Source of the DNA: Mercurialis annua
Lineage: Eukaryota; Streptophyta; Magnoliopsida; Malpighiales; Euphorbiaceae
Direction of reading: 5' to 3'
Length of the DNA: 64,000 nt
Assembly (NCBI RefSeq): GCF_937616625.2
Contig: NC_065576.1
Location: 2,110,501-2,174,500, forward strand
The first letter of the stretch is position 1; each line of letters begins with the position of its first letter. Of this stretch, positions 10,899-23,678 are shown one piece after another. The notes beneath the pieces were generated by a model. That model was not told the DNA's origin, did no database searches, and was given only the letters and a program-made list of their open reading frames with translations. The position numbers and the translations under genes were made by a program.

Positions 10899-12602
10899 TT
10901 TTGCTTCTGGTTTCGACTGTTAATTAAACCCTTGGATTGGATTTATGGTTCCCGCTCATAGGAGGGGTTTTACAGGAGCAAGGAGATAGAAGAGAAGGAT
11001 AATACGTCGTCGTTTTAGTGGTGCAGGCAGATAGAAGAAAAATAATAGTACGATGTCGTATTAATTGGGGACTAATTACAAATTAGAGCTCTGCAAAAAT
11101 CGAACCGAAATTGTAACTGTGGTTCGGTTATTTAATATGGATTGATCCGTTTGTATTTATTTTATATAAAAATTTGGTGTTCAATTTTAAGATACTCATA
11201 ATGTTTAAATTAATTTAAAAAATCAAAAAACAAATATATGGAAATTTCCGATTTTAACCAAATTAAGTTGAACATTTTTATCAATTTGATGTTATTTGAT
11301 TTATTTTTAGTTCGGTTCGGTTTAAAATTTAACAAATTTTAGTTGGTCGGTTTTAGATGATATAAAATCTAACCGAACTGACTGATGCCTATGAACAAGA
11401 GTCGGGTGTCAATTTTTGCTGTTCAATTTGGTGCAATTTAACAACTATAAGATTCAATTCGATTAGTAACTTTTTGATTAAAATTTATTTGTAATTCAAT
11501 CTAACGCATACAATTTGACTAATTAGTCAATTTGATTTATATAATCCGAGTAAGAATAGAAAGTTTAAATTGTAAATGATAATTTGACTCAAAGAGAGAT
11601 TGAGTTCAAAAATTAATCTATTTTTTGTTAGACTGAATTATTAAATAATTCTAAATTTCCGCACATTTTCTAGTTCTAATAATAATGGTTATGTTTAATA
11701 GAATCGATATTGAACTTTAATAATAATTTTAAAGATAATAATAAAACAAAATCAGTAAAAATAGAAATGTATATTTTTTTTTCAGAAAAAATAAAAGAAG
11801 ACTCAGTAAATAACTATTGATTTATAAGCAAAATTTAAATCTATATTGTTTTTTATTGGCTTAAAAGCTTAAAAAAATTACGGATTTTAGTGTGTTTTGT
11901 AAATTTAACTCAAAAACATTTTCACAAATTAATACGTGAACTGTTACTTTTGCAATTTTAGACACCGAAAAAAATTCCGTAAGAAAATTGTTCATGCATA
12001 TATTATTGAAATAAATATTGCTCTGACATCCACATCAAATATTTTTATGACATGCTCGGTGTTTAAAATATAAAAATTAAAAGTTAATATCAAAATTTTT
12101 CAAAATTTAATTTTCATATTAAAATTATGAAATACACTAAAATTTATGATTTTTAAGCTATTAAACCTTTTCAATTTCTTCTTAATTTCAACAATTCATT
12201 ACATCATCTCAATATTTATAAATTATATTTCTTAATCTTCAATAGGCATATTGACAATTTCCAACTTCAGTTACATATTTTTCTAAAAATAATTTAGAAT
12301 ATTTTTATCTATGTGTCTTTTTCTATTTGGTTACTTTTGTATACAATATTAATAAATACACAATTAAATTATCATTACATCATATGCTTAATTTCTAATA
12401 CACTGAAGCAAAAGTGATGAACTTCTTTTCTGGTACAGAACGTACGAGATGTCATGAACGAATCTCAATTATAAGACAATATATCGAGATAGCACGCTCA
12501 ACCGGGCTCTGAAAATAAAGTGATGAACATTTAAATTTAATTTTGAATATCTATATGTCAGTCTATATAATTGAGGACCATTAAAATTCCCATAGTTCTG
12601 GT
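10899..12602. other. Intergenic, AT-rich, with weak GGTTCGGTT-type repeat remnants
   Basis: Holds the CPSF100 promoter and 5' leader (just above 10898) and the 3' flank of the bHLH gene. From about 11090 to 11460 words such as GGTTCGGTT and AACCGAAC recur in both orientations, as in many plant MITE remnants, but I could not define ends. No gene is seen. Confidence 0.5.
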
Positions 12603-15200
12603 TTAGAACTGCATTTTGCTTGTCATTCCATCAACAAACCTGTTCAGTCTCTCAATTATTTTTGCAGCATTAAAACTGAAATTAGATCCCTTCTTCTGCA
12701 TCAAAAGAAAATAGTTAAAATGATTTAATGGTACTAAATTTTTAATTTATATTTCAATTTAGCACCGAAAATTCAACGTGAGCGGTTTTTAAGTAATTAA
12801 ACATTTTGTACATAATGCATCACTTTTTTTAATCTAATATAATGATGTAAAATATATTCTTAGAATAAGTTTTCATATTGATACTCATATCAGTCATTAA
12901 TAATTTATATCAATTTTCAATGCCGTGACATACTTGTAGAAAATGCTCTCATAAATTGAGAGGACGAGACCAATAACTATCTTAAAATGAGCAAATTTTG
13001 TAATTTGGTATAAAATAAAAGAATAAAGTGATCAATACATATTTAAAATTACATCTACCTCAGTTAAAAAATATATACACATTTAAAATGCAACATGTAT
13101 AATTTGAATAAATTAATATAAAAATTTATTTAAAAGGTGTTTATTGACCATCTCCATTGTCACCACATGATACGGGACCACAGACTTACTTTTATAAGAA
13201 AAATTGAAGTATTATAATTCAAATAAAATAATACTTTTATGCTATTTTGGTACAAATTAATAGTATAACAAACAAATTGATAGTTTGAAAATAAAAAAAC
13301 AAATTGATAGCACTCGTTTTTTTTAGATGATCTACACATATAGTTCTTGGACTATCAACTCTTTGTCTGAATTATTCTTAAACTTTAATTTGTACCCTAG
13401 TTATTTCTAAACTTTTTATGAAAAGTTACCACTATCAATTTAGATGACGTGACGTGTTAAAATGAAATTCTACATGGATGCTGTTTCCGTCAATTATTTG
13501 CCTAGTGGAAAATTTTAAAAAGTCCATGGCATTGCCGTCGTTGAAATTGACTGAAACGTTTATGTACTAACGCCAGGAACAACCGGATTATAAAATAAAA
13601 GTTCAGAAATAATCAAGATACGAATTCAAGATTAAGAAGAATATTCCGAGAAAAAAAGAAGATAATACATAGACTGCCGCTGAAAATTGTCCGCATTTTT
13701 AAATCCGCTAAAATGCCGAAATTCATCACAAATTTCATATAAACTAACATATATGATCACTATATTAATGAATTGATTACCTGTGCATGCACTACATGGA
13801 TAATTGAGTTTCCAGCAACTGAATAACTAGAACTAGCAATGTCTACACCTTCTTCATGCAGAATCCGAATCATGTCGTAGAAAACGATCTGATTATCGGA
13901 CCCGTTTATCAAAATTATCTCAAGAACACAACCCATCTCTTTGATTTGAAGCCGAGGTGGTCTTAATGCTGATGTAGATTCAGTAAATGGCCTCTTTATT
14001 CTACTGGAAATTAATTTTTCTTTCTTTTCCTTTAATTTCTTCAACTTATTTTCTTGATTTTTTATGTAGTTGGTTGTTTCATCTATTAGACCAGGTATTG
14101 GCAATGATTTCTGCAACCAAAATTAAAGAATTTGTCAAATGATAAAATACTTTTAATCATTTAAGAAGAAGTTAAAGAAGAAAACAACAATAATAATAAT
14201 AATATATTCATTGACATATTGCATTATCTTTTGATAAACATTGAAATTTTATATGTCGGAAAATTCTTACTCAAACAGAATCCGTGAAACACGCATACAT
14301 TCAACCAATTAAATGTTGCAAAAGTTGAAGCAAAAATTTGTATATGCATCAAAATTCAACCAATCGAATTTTAACCAATAAAATTTTTACACTTCAATAA
14401 CCAAAACTTCAATTTTTGTTGCTGCTTTTAGCCAATTTTTTGTACCAAAAAGAAATATAGAAAGACTTTTAAATGACATGAAAGGTACGTATCTTTTCAT
14501 TGGCCATATAAACAAATTTTTTTCTGAATTCATTTATTGACCTCTCGTTATTGTTAAATCAAAAGTTGATTGTTAAAGTTTATAAATTTTAAAGTCTTAT
14601 AACCGAAATTAAGAATCGTCCTTACATGTCTGACCATGCACATAAAATATTTAACGCTTAAAGCATATTTAGATTTCTGCATTATCACATTTCAAACAAT
14701 TGAATTCTTATACTAAAAACTGTCCACATTATTAGATTTTGTACTATCAACTTCATCCAAATTAAATTCTCCCATTTACGTCCATACAAACACATTAAAT
14801 TTATTTCTAATGGAAAATCAACGAAAATGAACGGGAACTCAATGTATTTGGAGTTGATAGTGTAGGGATCGAATGCGGACATTATTTCGTAGATGAATTC
14901 AATCGTTAAAAGTGTGATAGTTAAGATATTCAAATATACATTACGTCAATATTTAAGCATTTAAGATTATACAAGAACGAAAGTCGGACTTAAACAAACG
15001 TAATATTTATTTAAGAAGAATATATACAATTAATGTACCTTATTTGGACCGTGTTTGGGAAGAAGAGAATTGAGATGGGATAATAGGATCTTCATTTGAT
15101 TTCTTCTATTTCTCTCAAGCACTTTTCTTTCAAGTTTTGTTGAAGTAGAGGAAGAAACAACAGCAGCAGCAGACATTCTTGCTGAAGGATTATAATTCAT
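12603..15200 (-). CDS. bHLH transcription factor, bHLH162/bHLH36-like, 194 aa
   Basis: Exons (minus): 15039-15200, 13781-14110, 12603-12695; all GT..AG, phase 0, 194 codons plus stop. The first exon carries a Ser/Ala-rich N-terminus and the basic region plus helix 1 (LERKVLERNRRNQMKILL, residues 23-40), ending at the loop. Exon 2 supplies helix 2 (PGLIDETTNYIKN) running into a Lys-rich coiled coil, then an ACT-like region (residues about 105-160, with VLEIILINGSDNQIVFYDM). Exon 3 gives a short C-terminal helix. The E-R-x-R-R core for E-box contact is kept. Short size, basic loop and exon layout fit the plant bHLH118/125/162 group (nuclear DNA-binding dimers); the target genes cannot be read from sequence. 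Start chosen as the first ATG after a TATA box; a second ATG lies 8 codons on. Confidence 0.9.
13365..13650. mobile_element. Fold-back MITE-like element in the second intron of the bHLH gene
   Basis: The stretch at about 13365-13419 pairs with about 13595-13650 in inverted orientation (shared TTATTTCT.AACTTTTTAT and AATTATTCTTAA-like blocks). Arms are about 55 bp and imperfect, with about 175 bp between them. I did not find a convincing target duplication, so the exact ends are open. Confidence 0.4.
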
Positions 15201-15248
15201 CTCTACTGATTAATGGTTCAAGATTTATAAGTATTGTGTGCGTCAGTG

Positions 15249-15256
15249 TTTATATA
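15249..15256 (-). promoter_or_regulatory. Probable TATA box of the bHLH gene
   Basis: Minus-strand TATATAAA lies about 50 bases upstream of the bHLH start codon, which would give a very short 5' leader. Confidence 0.45.
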
Positions 15257-16894
15257 TTACAAGACATATATATGTATAGCAGACGTAAGGAGCATGATGA
15301 CTTATCATGCTATTTTTGGTGATTCATTTTTTATTTTTGATAATTTAATTTCATATATCCGTAATTAGAATAATTATAAAACGCAACGGTTACGTCACGT
15401 CATTCATGCAACAAACCAATGAGGCGTTTGTCATGTGTGAATATTTAATGATAGAAAAAATAAGTAATAACTAAAGATTTTCTATCGCAAATGCTTATTG
15501 GCTTGTTGTAAAAATGATGTGGCACGTCCGTTGTGTGGGATAAACACTCCCGTAATTATAACCAAATTGACAAAAATATTTCTGAAAAATAATTTTGAAA
15601 GTCTGATTTGTCAATTTTATGACTCATCATAATTATGAGTATCAAATATAAAAAATAATTAATAAAAATAAAATATTATTTTATATCTTATGTTAATTTT
15701 ATGATAGATATAAGTCTATATATTAAGATTTTTTTTATAAAGTTTTCTATAATAACATGCAAATTTTCATAAAATTATATGGATAATTTCTTTTTCGATC
15801 GTGGACTAATTAATTATACAAATAGGTTAAAGGACTAAAATATATTTTATTTTTGTTAATCAATTTTTTAATTTATCTCTTGAATGATTATGACCCGCAA
15901 AATTAATGTTTCAAAATATCAAAATTATATTTTCAAGATACTTATATTAGTTAATTAGAATCCAAAATTAGACAACAAAATTGAAGAATAATTTGGCTTC
16001 AATTGTCCATGAATTATCTTCTCTCTCTTCATAGAGGTTAATTCGTACCCAAATTGTCTCTAAATTTTTATTTAATAAATTAGTTGTCGATCTTGTGAAT
16101 TTTTATGTTAGCTTTGAATGATGGGTCACTAAATTTATCTATTTAATAACATTTTATCAGGTCTGAATCCTAGTGAACTTATAAAATATTCTTTAAATTT
16201 CTAATAAACCCATTAAAATCTCAAAAAAAAAATCATGTCTTTGAATTTTTTTGCAAATTCCACATAATTTTAAAGATTTTAATGACGCTAATAGAATTTC
16301 ACATAGCTCACATATCATAAAATAGGCTATCAAGTCAGGTGACGTATCATAAAAGAAATTAAGAGATATTCGCAATAGAAACAATTGGAATACAAATTAA
16401 AGTTTAAAGGAGGTTTACGAAAAGATCAGATAGTTAAGGAAGTGTTAGTGTAAATGATCCAAAATTGAAGGACTTAAAGGCAAGTATTGAGTGTACATGT
16501 GTGTGTGAACTAGACATCATCAATTATTCATATCCATCATAATAACTTAAGCCGTCATTTTGGACTGCTAATGGTTTCTTCCTTAGGCTTTTTTTCAACT
16601 TTTGAGTCCATGGTATTTGGGACTCATAATTCAATTTGTTCTCTCCAAGAAAAGCTAGCTATAATTGGAGAATTTCCGATCATTATATTTCAAAATCAAT
16701 CCCTATTGATAGAAATAGATTAGTATAAACGGGAATCAAATTTTCTTAAACACCACATCCATCACGTTTTAGTATTACTTATAGACCAAGTCAGTGTATT
16801 TTGGCATTTTGTTAGTTAGATTCTTTCATTCGTTTCAACTATTTCTAATCGTCGATAATTATTAGTTGTTTGTTTTTTCTTAAGAATCACAGAG

Positions 16895-16997
16895 GAGCAG
16901 CGTTTGTGAGAAAAATCAAACCTACAACCCAACAAATTGATGTATACTGTTTATATTATATGAGTTACAACTCATTTGTATTATTATTATTTTTTGA
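16895..16997 (-). mobile_element. tRNA-derived SINE-like fragment
   Basis: On the minus strand an A-box-like TGAGTTGTAACTCATAT is followed about 40 bases later by a degenerate B-box (GTAGGTTTGATT). The same arrangement and wording recur at 31498-31592 (GAGCTATAACTCAAATAATA...GGGTTCGATTCC), so the two are copies of one family. This copy is diverged and has no clear poly-A tail. Confidence 0.5.
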
Positions 16998-17057
16998 TGA
17001 ATAGCCGAAATCTATTTATTTGGTGAGATTTGATTAAATATTACTATTGAAATGTTA

Positions 17058-17064
<7 letters not shown>

Positions 17065-17092
<28 letters not shown>
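17065..17092. repeat. TA dinucleotide microsatellite
   Basis: Uninterrupted alternating T and A for about 26-28 bases in an already AT-rich region. Confidence 0.9.
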
Positions 17093-17096
<4 letters not shown>

Positions 17097-18144
17097 TTTT
17101 TAATATTATAAATAAATTATATTTAATATAGAGTTAGTAAATTATTTTTTCATAAAAAAACTTCAATTTAAGAATAATATTATAAAAATAAATTATAACA
17201 AAATAATCAATTTGGAAAATTAATTAATTATATCTATGTAATGTAAAAAAATTAATTTTATACCATTTATAAATAATTAAATAATTTTATAAATTATAAA
17301 ATATAACACACAGACAAGCAAGCATTTGTTTCGGATTCAAAAAGGTAGCAGTCGATGATGGTATCACCACACTAAACACTTAACTAGTTATTGAAAGTTT
17401 AAAATATCATACTTTCAGAAGATAAAAAAAGATTAAAAATATCATCTTTGACCGCTCAATAATTGAATCAAATGCCACTTAGATTGCAAATCTCTACAGC
17501 TAGTAATAATAAATAACAGATAATTTCTTTAGAATAATAAAAATTGATACATCATTAAAAGATTGTACTGATTACGGTTTGCGGAGGAACCCTTAAATTT
17601 TCGGGACATTAAATTCTTACCAATGTTTACGTTACTCAAGCCAATATTCTCACTTCCGCTTCGTCCAGCCCTATAAATGGAGGCTCTCAATATCTTTTAT
17701 GATTAAATCATACATGTGTGGAATAAGAATACTTCTTTAAATGCAACTTCTGTCTAAAAAAATAAAGTGTACAAAATCGGTTGGTCTTAAGAGAAAATTA
17801 ATACTAAAAATGATATTAGTTGTGAATATATCCAAGAAAAAATACTACTATTTCTGTATGATAAATGTGAGTTTTTGAGGTGTTGTGATCGTTCGACATT
17901 GTGTATAAAAGTGAGGCTGGACAGGTGCAATAGTTCCACATCTGACTTGAAAAGTCTTGGCTGACTCTGTATCTCTAGTGTAAAGATGAATTTATTGTCC
18001 CTAATCGGGGACATATATCTCTAATCGATTGTTTCTTTTTATAATACCTTTTTGAGCAAATTATTATAAAACTCTTCACATTTATGGTATCTCTTATTTA
18101 AAAATTAAAGGATTTGATAATTCAGTTTTAATAATTTATATTTT

Positions 18145-18290
18145 TAAACAATTTGGTAACTCGATTTCAATTGTATAAATAATTTGGTACCTCGGTTTTA
18201 ATTATATAAACGATTTGGTACCTTATTTTCAAACGATTTGGTATCTCACATTTAATTATGTTAACAATTTAGTACCTATATTTCATAGAA
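18145..18290. repeat. Degenerate tandem repeat, about 23-32 bp unit
   Basis: Five consecutive units begin with (A)ATTTGGTAnCTC and run through a T-rich middle to TATAAA(C/T). The last units are shortened. An inverted relative of the flanks (ATTTATGGTATCTCTTATTT near 18090 and AATAAGGGATACCAAA near 18350) suggests that the array sits inside a fold-back element of about 370 bp. Confidence 0.5.
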
Positions 18291-19485
18291 GGACTTTATA
18301 GTTTATAAAATCAAAACTAAGGTATCAAATTGTTTGATTTTCAAATAAGGGATACCAAACTGTGAATTATGACAAACGTAAAGGGTCTTAGAGTAATTTT
18401 CTCTTTTAGCTCGGATTTAATTTTCAGTTAGTCTAAATTTAACTCGTTTATTATCTAATTCTAAATTTCCTATATGTTTTATCTCTATTTAAAAAAAATC
18501 AATCTAAGTCCGAGTTGAAATCTACCCGAACCTAAGGATAGTTCAGCCATGCATGTAGACATGACGATTTGTATTTGCGGATTATAAAGTTCATATCAAA
18601 TTAGAATTATTGAATAAAAAGAAGAAAATGAATGAAAAATAGATATTAATAAATACTATAAAAGCTCAGAGTAACCGGAAGACCACTCTGCTTCACCCTA
18701 CAAACTGAAGGAATAAATAAAAGTTTGTAAGGAAAGATAAGAGCGAGATTTTTAGAGAAAGATGAAATATATTTTTATAAACAGCATTATACTACTTATT
18801 AAATTAGATAACATAAAATTATATATAATATAATAGATATAAATGTAACCAAAAGTTTAATATATTTGAAATTTAAAATAGACAGTATTTTATTAAAATT
18901 ATTTAATTGTTTTCAAATGTGTTTAAACGAATAGTACATGTACAATCCATGTTGAAGAACAAAATTACTCGTATCATAAATTAATCAATCTATTTATATT
19001 AAATTTAAATCTATTTAATTTTTGTTTTATTGTATTATTTCATCGTCGGATTTAAAATATCTAATAATAGTTTCATAGGATTTTATTGCACATAGCACCA
19101 CTGTGTTAAGGTGAATGTACAAAAGATTTGAGCAACGTGATCGTATTCTCTGCTTGAGTTCTCCATTTAATCGAAATTGTCAAAATTAGCCCTAACGGTC
19201 CATAGTATTCTAAAGAATAAAAGTTCCAACTTTTAGTAACAACAACGAATTACACTAATAATCATTCACAGTTCTGATATTTGAATCTTTTAATATTGGA
19301 ATTTTAAAATTTTAATTTAGATCTATAAACTTCATAAACCTTGACTTTATAATTATTAAATTTCACATCGTCTATTTTAAAATACGGTTATAATAAATTG
19401 GCATTACTATAAAAAAAAATATACACATAATTAACGTCATATCATTTTCTACATCATTAAAATAACTTACTATATGAACTCTCAA

Positions 19486-19988
19486 GGCCTAATGTCTTAA
19501 AAAAATCCGACCTTTTAGCCCCTTTTCAATCATATCCTGACGTTGAAAATTTGTCAATTTTACCCTATTTTGCATTTTTGTGTTTCAATTGTACCCTGAA
19601 AAATTAAATTAACGTCTTTTGCGTTTGGAAATTTGTTTAAAACATTCTCCATGTCTCGCATATATTAATTGTATATTTTTAAAATTTATTTAAATTTAGT
19701 TAAATTAATTAAGAATTTAAATTAGTGTTAATTTGATTATGGTTTTTAGTTAGTTTTTAAAAATAAAGGACTTATTTATACTTTTTTGAATAAAAAAGAA
19801 TTTAATTTCATGTTTAGACTTAATTAATTGAATGATTTCATCATTTAAGTAAAAAATTAACAAAAATTTAAATATTGGGGTACAATTGAAAATGGAAAAT
19901 TCAAAAGTGGGTAAAATTGATAAATTTTCAACGTCGGGGTGGAATTGAAAAAAAGTTTAAAGGTGAGGGGTTTTTGAGTGATTAGGCC
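19486..19988. mobile_element. Mutator-type fold-back MITE, 503 bp, 9-bp target duplication
   Basis: Starts GGCCTAATG and ends TGATTAGGCC. The arms pair over about 120 bp (for example CCTGACGTTGAAAATT with AATTTTCAACGTCGGGG). It is flanked by aactctcaa on the left and aactctaaa on the right, a 9-bp target duplication with one change. It encodes no protein. The 9-bp duplication and long inverted repeats are the signature of Mutator superfamily elements. The interior is the reverse complement of the interior of the element at 45475-48171, so the two are the same subfamily in opposite orientation. Confidence 0.85.
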
Positions 19989-22261
19989 AACTCTAAAAAC
20001 TACTAAACTAGCCGTTTTTGCTACCACTCTTATTCGCCGCCACCCTCAACTCCAGCCTCCCCTACCCGCTTTTGTTTTCTCATTTGTCACCTCGCCAGCT
20101 TCGTCCTTTGCCTACATCTACTTCTGCCATCGTTGCCGTTGCCTTGCATTTTCTAGATGTTTAGCTGCTAGCGATATAGAAAATACAAGGAGGACAAGGG
20201 GCGGAGCCAACTGCAAGCGAAGGATAGAGGCAGCCATGACGATATAGAAAATGCAGGGAGGAAGAACAATGATGACGAAGTTGCAGGCGAAGAACGGAGG
20301 CACCTGTAGGTGAAGGACGCCAACTAGAATTAAGGACGGCGATAGGTGATGGTTTTTAGTTTTAGGATTTCCCAATTTTTTTTACAATTCTTGAAATTTT
20401 TAGGGAGATAAGAATTGCCTCACGTTCATTTTGAACTTGAAAGGGTAATGTTCATGATTTATACCGTTTATTTTATAATGAACAGTTATTGGAAGATTTT
20501 ATGGTCTTTACATCAGTTTTTTTAAACGGTGTTAAGAAAAAATGAACGGTAGAGAATTTAGCGAGTATGAATTAAAATTCAAATGGTTTATTGAGCTGGA
20601 ATTAAATTGAAGAACTTTACTAATAGAAGGCTAAATATTAGGAGCCATGAATGGTGCCAACGAAATGTGACATAAATCATTTTTGAAATAATTAAAGTAC
20701 TTTTTTTTTCAAAAGGAGGTGGATAGATAAGAACAGTATTACTTGAAGAAGTTAAACTTGAAGAAAAATATGCTTTATTAGCGTGTCTCTCCAACAGTAG
20801 CGAAGTCAAAAAAAGTAGTATAAAATTTCTTAGATTTTGACTTTAATAAAGTAGAAAATACGTATTAAAAAAGTCATGACTTAAAGTTTAAGTAAGGGAT
20901 GATTGATAATTAGCCTTCGGATTTTCTATTCTCTCTTTAAAAACAACCATTTCACTTTTAATTTTAAAACTAAAACCATAGGTTTGAGAAGGTGGTTTTG
21001 ACATTTTAAAACCACTTGTTCCGTCTTTCAATTCTTATTCTCTTTTTTTTCAATAATCGAATAATTTTTTCACTTTAAATAATTAGAGGACCCTAATTTT
21101 GAGAATGTGGTTTTCGAGGTCATAAAACCACTCTAAATTTGTTTACTCCCTCCGGTTTTATTTAATTTCTCATTTAGCTAAAATTGAACATATTAAAATA
21201 ATGGGTGTTTTGTCTTAAATTATGAAAGTAAATACAAATATAACCCTATTAATTAATAAATGCATTGTAAATTAATTCATAAAATCATTTATCAAGAAAA
21301 GATAAATTTGGAAGATAATAGCAAAGTCACATTAAAATTCTAAATGACAACTAATTAGAGACAAATATATTTTACTAAATGGACAACTAAAAAACTGGAG
21401 GAAGTATATTTTTTTTCAAAAATTTATTGATGGGAGTAGTATTTTCCTTCTTCATTTTTTGATTTAAATGATTTTCAATCCAATTAAAAAATTGAAAGTT
21501 TTCTTTATCAGATTATGATCTCAAATTTGAAAATATAAATCTCTAAAAAAAAAACTTAAAATTTGAGTTATTTTTAATGATATTTCTTTGATGGTTGTTC
21601 TTATACTATTAAATAAATTTTGGATCATATTGAAGATGAGGATTGGAAGCTTTCACGTTCATAATTTCAATATATGAACCGTATATGTATTTGGGTAACC
21701 TTTTCATGGTTAAAAAAAATCATATCTGATGATTGTATCTGTAGCTTTTATCTTATTTTGAAGAATAGTTCCTGTCGAAAAACCAATTATCTCTATTCTT
21801 TTTATTATCATCAATGGAAGTTTTAGCCCTTGAAAAAAAATATGACTCATTACTTAAACGTTTTCTTTATCATTTTTCAGTCATCTTTACAATAATAAAC
21901 ACAATTTTTTTACCTAGACCTAATTTACAAAAAATATATATTATTCTTAAATGTTTAAATGACATTAAATTAAATATATTTTTTCATACTATAATGGTTA
22001 TAATTTAATTATTACTTTTGAAATTGAGCGTTTCAAATTAATAAATTTTTAGATTCAAATGTGAGTATTTTCTGATTTTTAAATAATTAAATAAAAATAG
22101 GAGGTTATAAAATTATATTTAATCATCAAATAGTTTAACCAAATATTCATTTATTATTATTCTGCCATTTAAAAAAAAGGCATTATTTTTTTTTACCAAA
22201 GATAGACTCAATTTACTTGTTAGCGGGTTAGCGGGAATTAGTTGTGATTATATACAATCCT

Positions 22262-22365
22262 TTTTAAATTAGCTCACTGGCTGCTGAGGCCTGAATTGAA
22301 CCCAGCATCTCAAAAGGATGTCTTAAGAGTTTTGCCAACCAGGCATCGTTAAGGCTGACCGTAAG
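22262..22365 (-). mobile_element. tRNA-derived SINE-like head
   Basis: On the minus strand TGGTTGGCAAAACTCTTAAG (A-box-like) is followed about 30 bases later by GGGTTCAATTC, a good RNA polymerase III B-box. The cloverleaf is not that of a working tRNA. The spacing is what is seen in tRNA-derived plant SINEs. The 3' end is not defined. Confidence 0.5.
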
Positions 22366-23656
22366 GCGTAAGCTAAATAAGAGAGATAATATCTAAGTTT
22401 ATAATATTAATTATGCATATGATAGAAAAATGAATTCCATACTTTTTCTTCGTGTGGATACTTTTCTAAAAGCTTAATCACTGTTTTTTATTTATTTATC
22501 TAGTAACTGTTTAAAAATGTTAATTTTGTCCTAAAGTGTATTTCAGTTGTAATGAATTAAACCTATTTATATAAAAAAATATTGAATATCTTTTATTTTT
22601 TTAAGTTACGGTCTATTTTCTTTAATAAAAATATTGATCAAAATTATGTTACAGTTAACGAAATTAAAAAAATTTGATTATAAACAATAAAACTTTGATT
22701 TTTATAAACAAAAGTATTTGGAGATAATTGAAGTATACTTATTAAAATTATATCAAAATTAACATTTTTAAAAAGTTAAGATATAAACTTCTCAAAAAAA
22801 AAGTTAAGATATAAATAAATAAATAAAAATGGATATAGTTTCAAGTGATTAGTTTCTTAAAGGAAACTACACTTATTCATGTGATGTGATAGGTTAACTT
22901 AACAAAACTAAAGTCAGGGGACAGCCTTAGAAATTCCTCTGATGTTGGTTGCTGTTTAGTGTTTACAAATTTGTGATTGGAAAGCATAAACCTCAATATT
23001 GCCTGGATCTGTGTAAGGGCCCGGCCCTTGCGCTTCATTCCAGAATAGGACTATAACTTTTGTAACCTTTTTACACAAAGTAATACTATTTGTTAATCGA
23101 TTTTGGTATTTTTACTTTTACCCAAATATCAATTACTCTAATTTTTTTTTATAATCCAACTTTTTCAACTCCAACTCCATGGCAGTAGAGAGTAAAAAAA
23201 AGAGAAATCAGAGGAAGCAGCTATTGAAGCTGCCACCGGTCACCGGTGGACTTAAAGCTGCCGCCGGTCGCCGGTGAACTTGAAGTTGTTGCCGTTCGTG
23301 AAGAAATGGCCGGTGTGATATCTTTGTCGTTGTCTATATCACCGTTGTTAAAGAACAGCGCCATCTATTCTTCAACGAAGAACATGACCTGTATATGTTC
23401 TTCAACGAAGAACATGGTGGCCGGAGAACGGTGGGATGGTGGGTGGCGGTTAGGGTGAATGAGTTTGGTTGGATTTCATTGGGTTATATTTGACTGAGTT
23501 GTTTTAGATTGGGTTGGGTTGGATGTTTTAAGGGTATTTTGGGTGTTTTAGTTTTCTAGCGTATTTTGATGATGTGACAGCTGACGTGGCACAACCAAGT
23601 ATTTTTTAGAATGTCAGTTGACTAAAAATAACGGTGCCGGGAGTATTTTTGTTCTC

Positions 23657-23678
23657 GGGGGGGGGGGGGGGGGGGGGG
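23657..23678 (+). repeat. Run of 22 consecutive G
   Basis: Poly-G run in otherwise AT-rich DNA, next to a GC-richer transposon-like patch. It could form quadruplexes and is also a place where read or assembly errors are likely, so its exact length is uncertain. Confidence 0.9.

Larger units (their letters stand above)
15260..19476. other. Intergenic, AT-rich, no gene seen
   Basis: No coding frame of substance. It contains a SINE-like piece (16895-16997), a TA dinucleotide run (17065-17092) and a short tandem repeat (18145-18290). A CTATAAATGG word at about 17671 resembles a TATA box but no gene follows. Confidence 0.5.

Noticed and set aside
17668..17680. TATA box (CTATAAATGG) suggesting a gene start
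   Set aside because: No coding sequence or splice-consistent frame follows within several hundred bases. At most it is a remnant of an LTR promoter.
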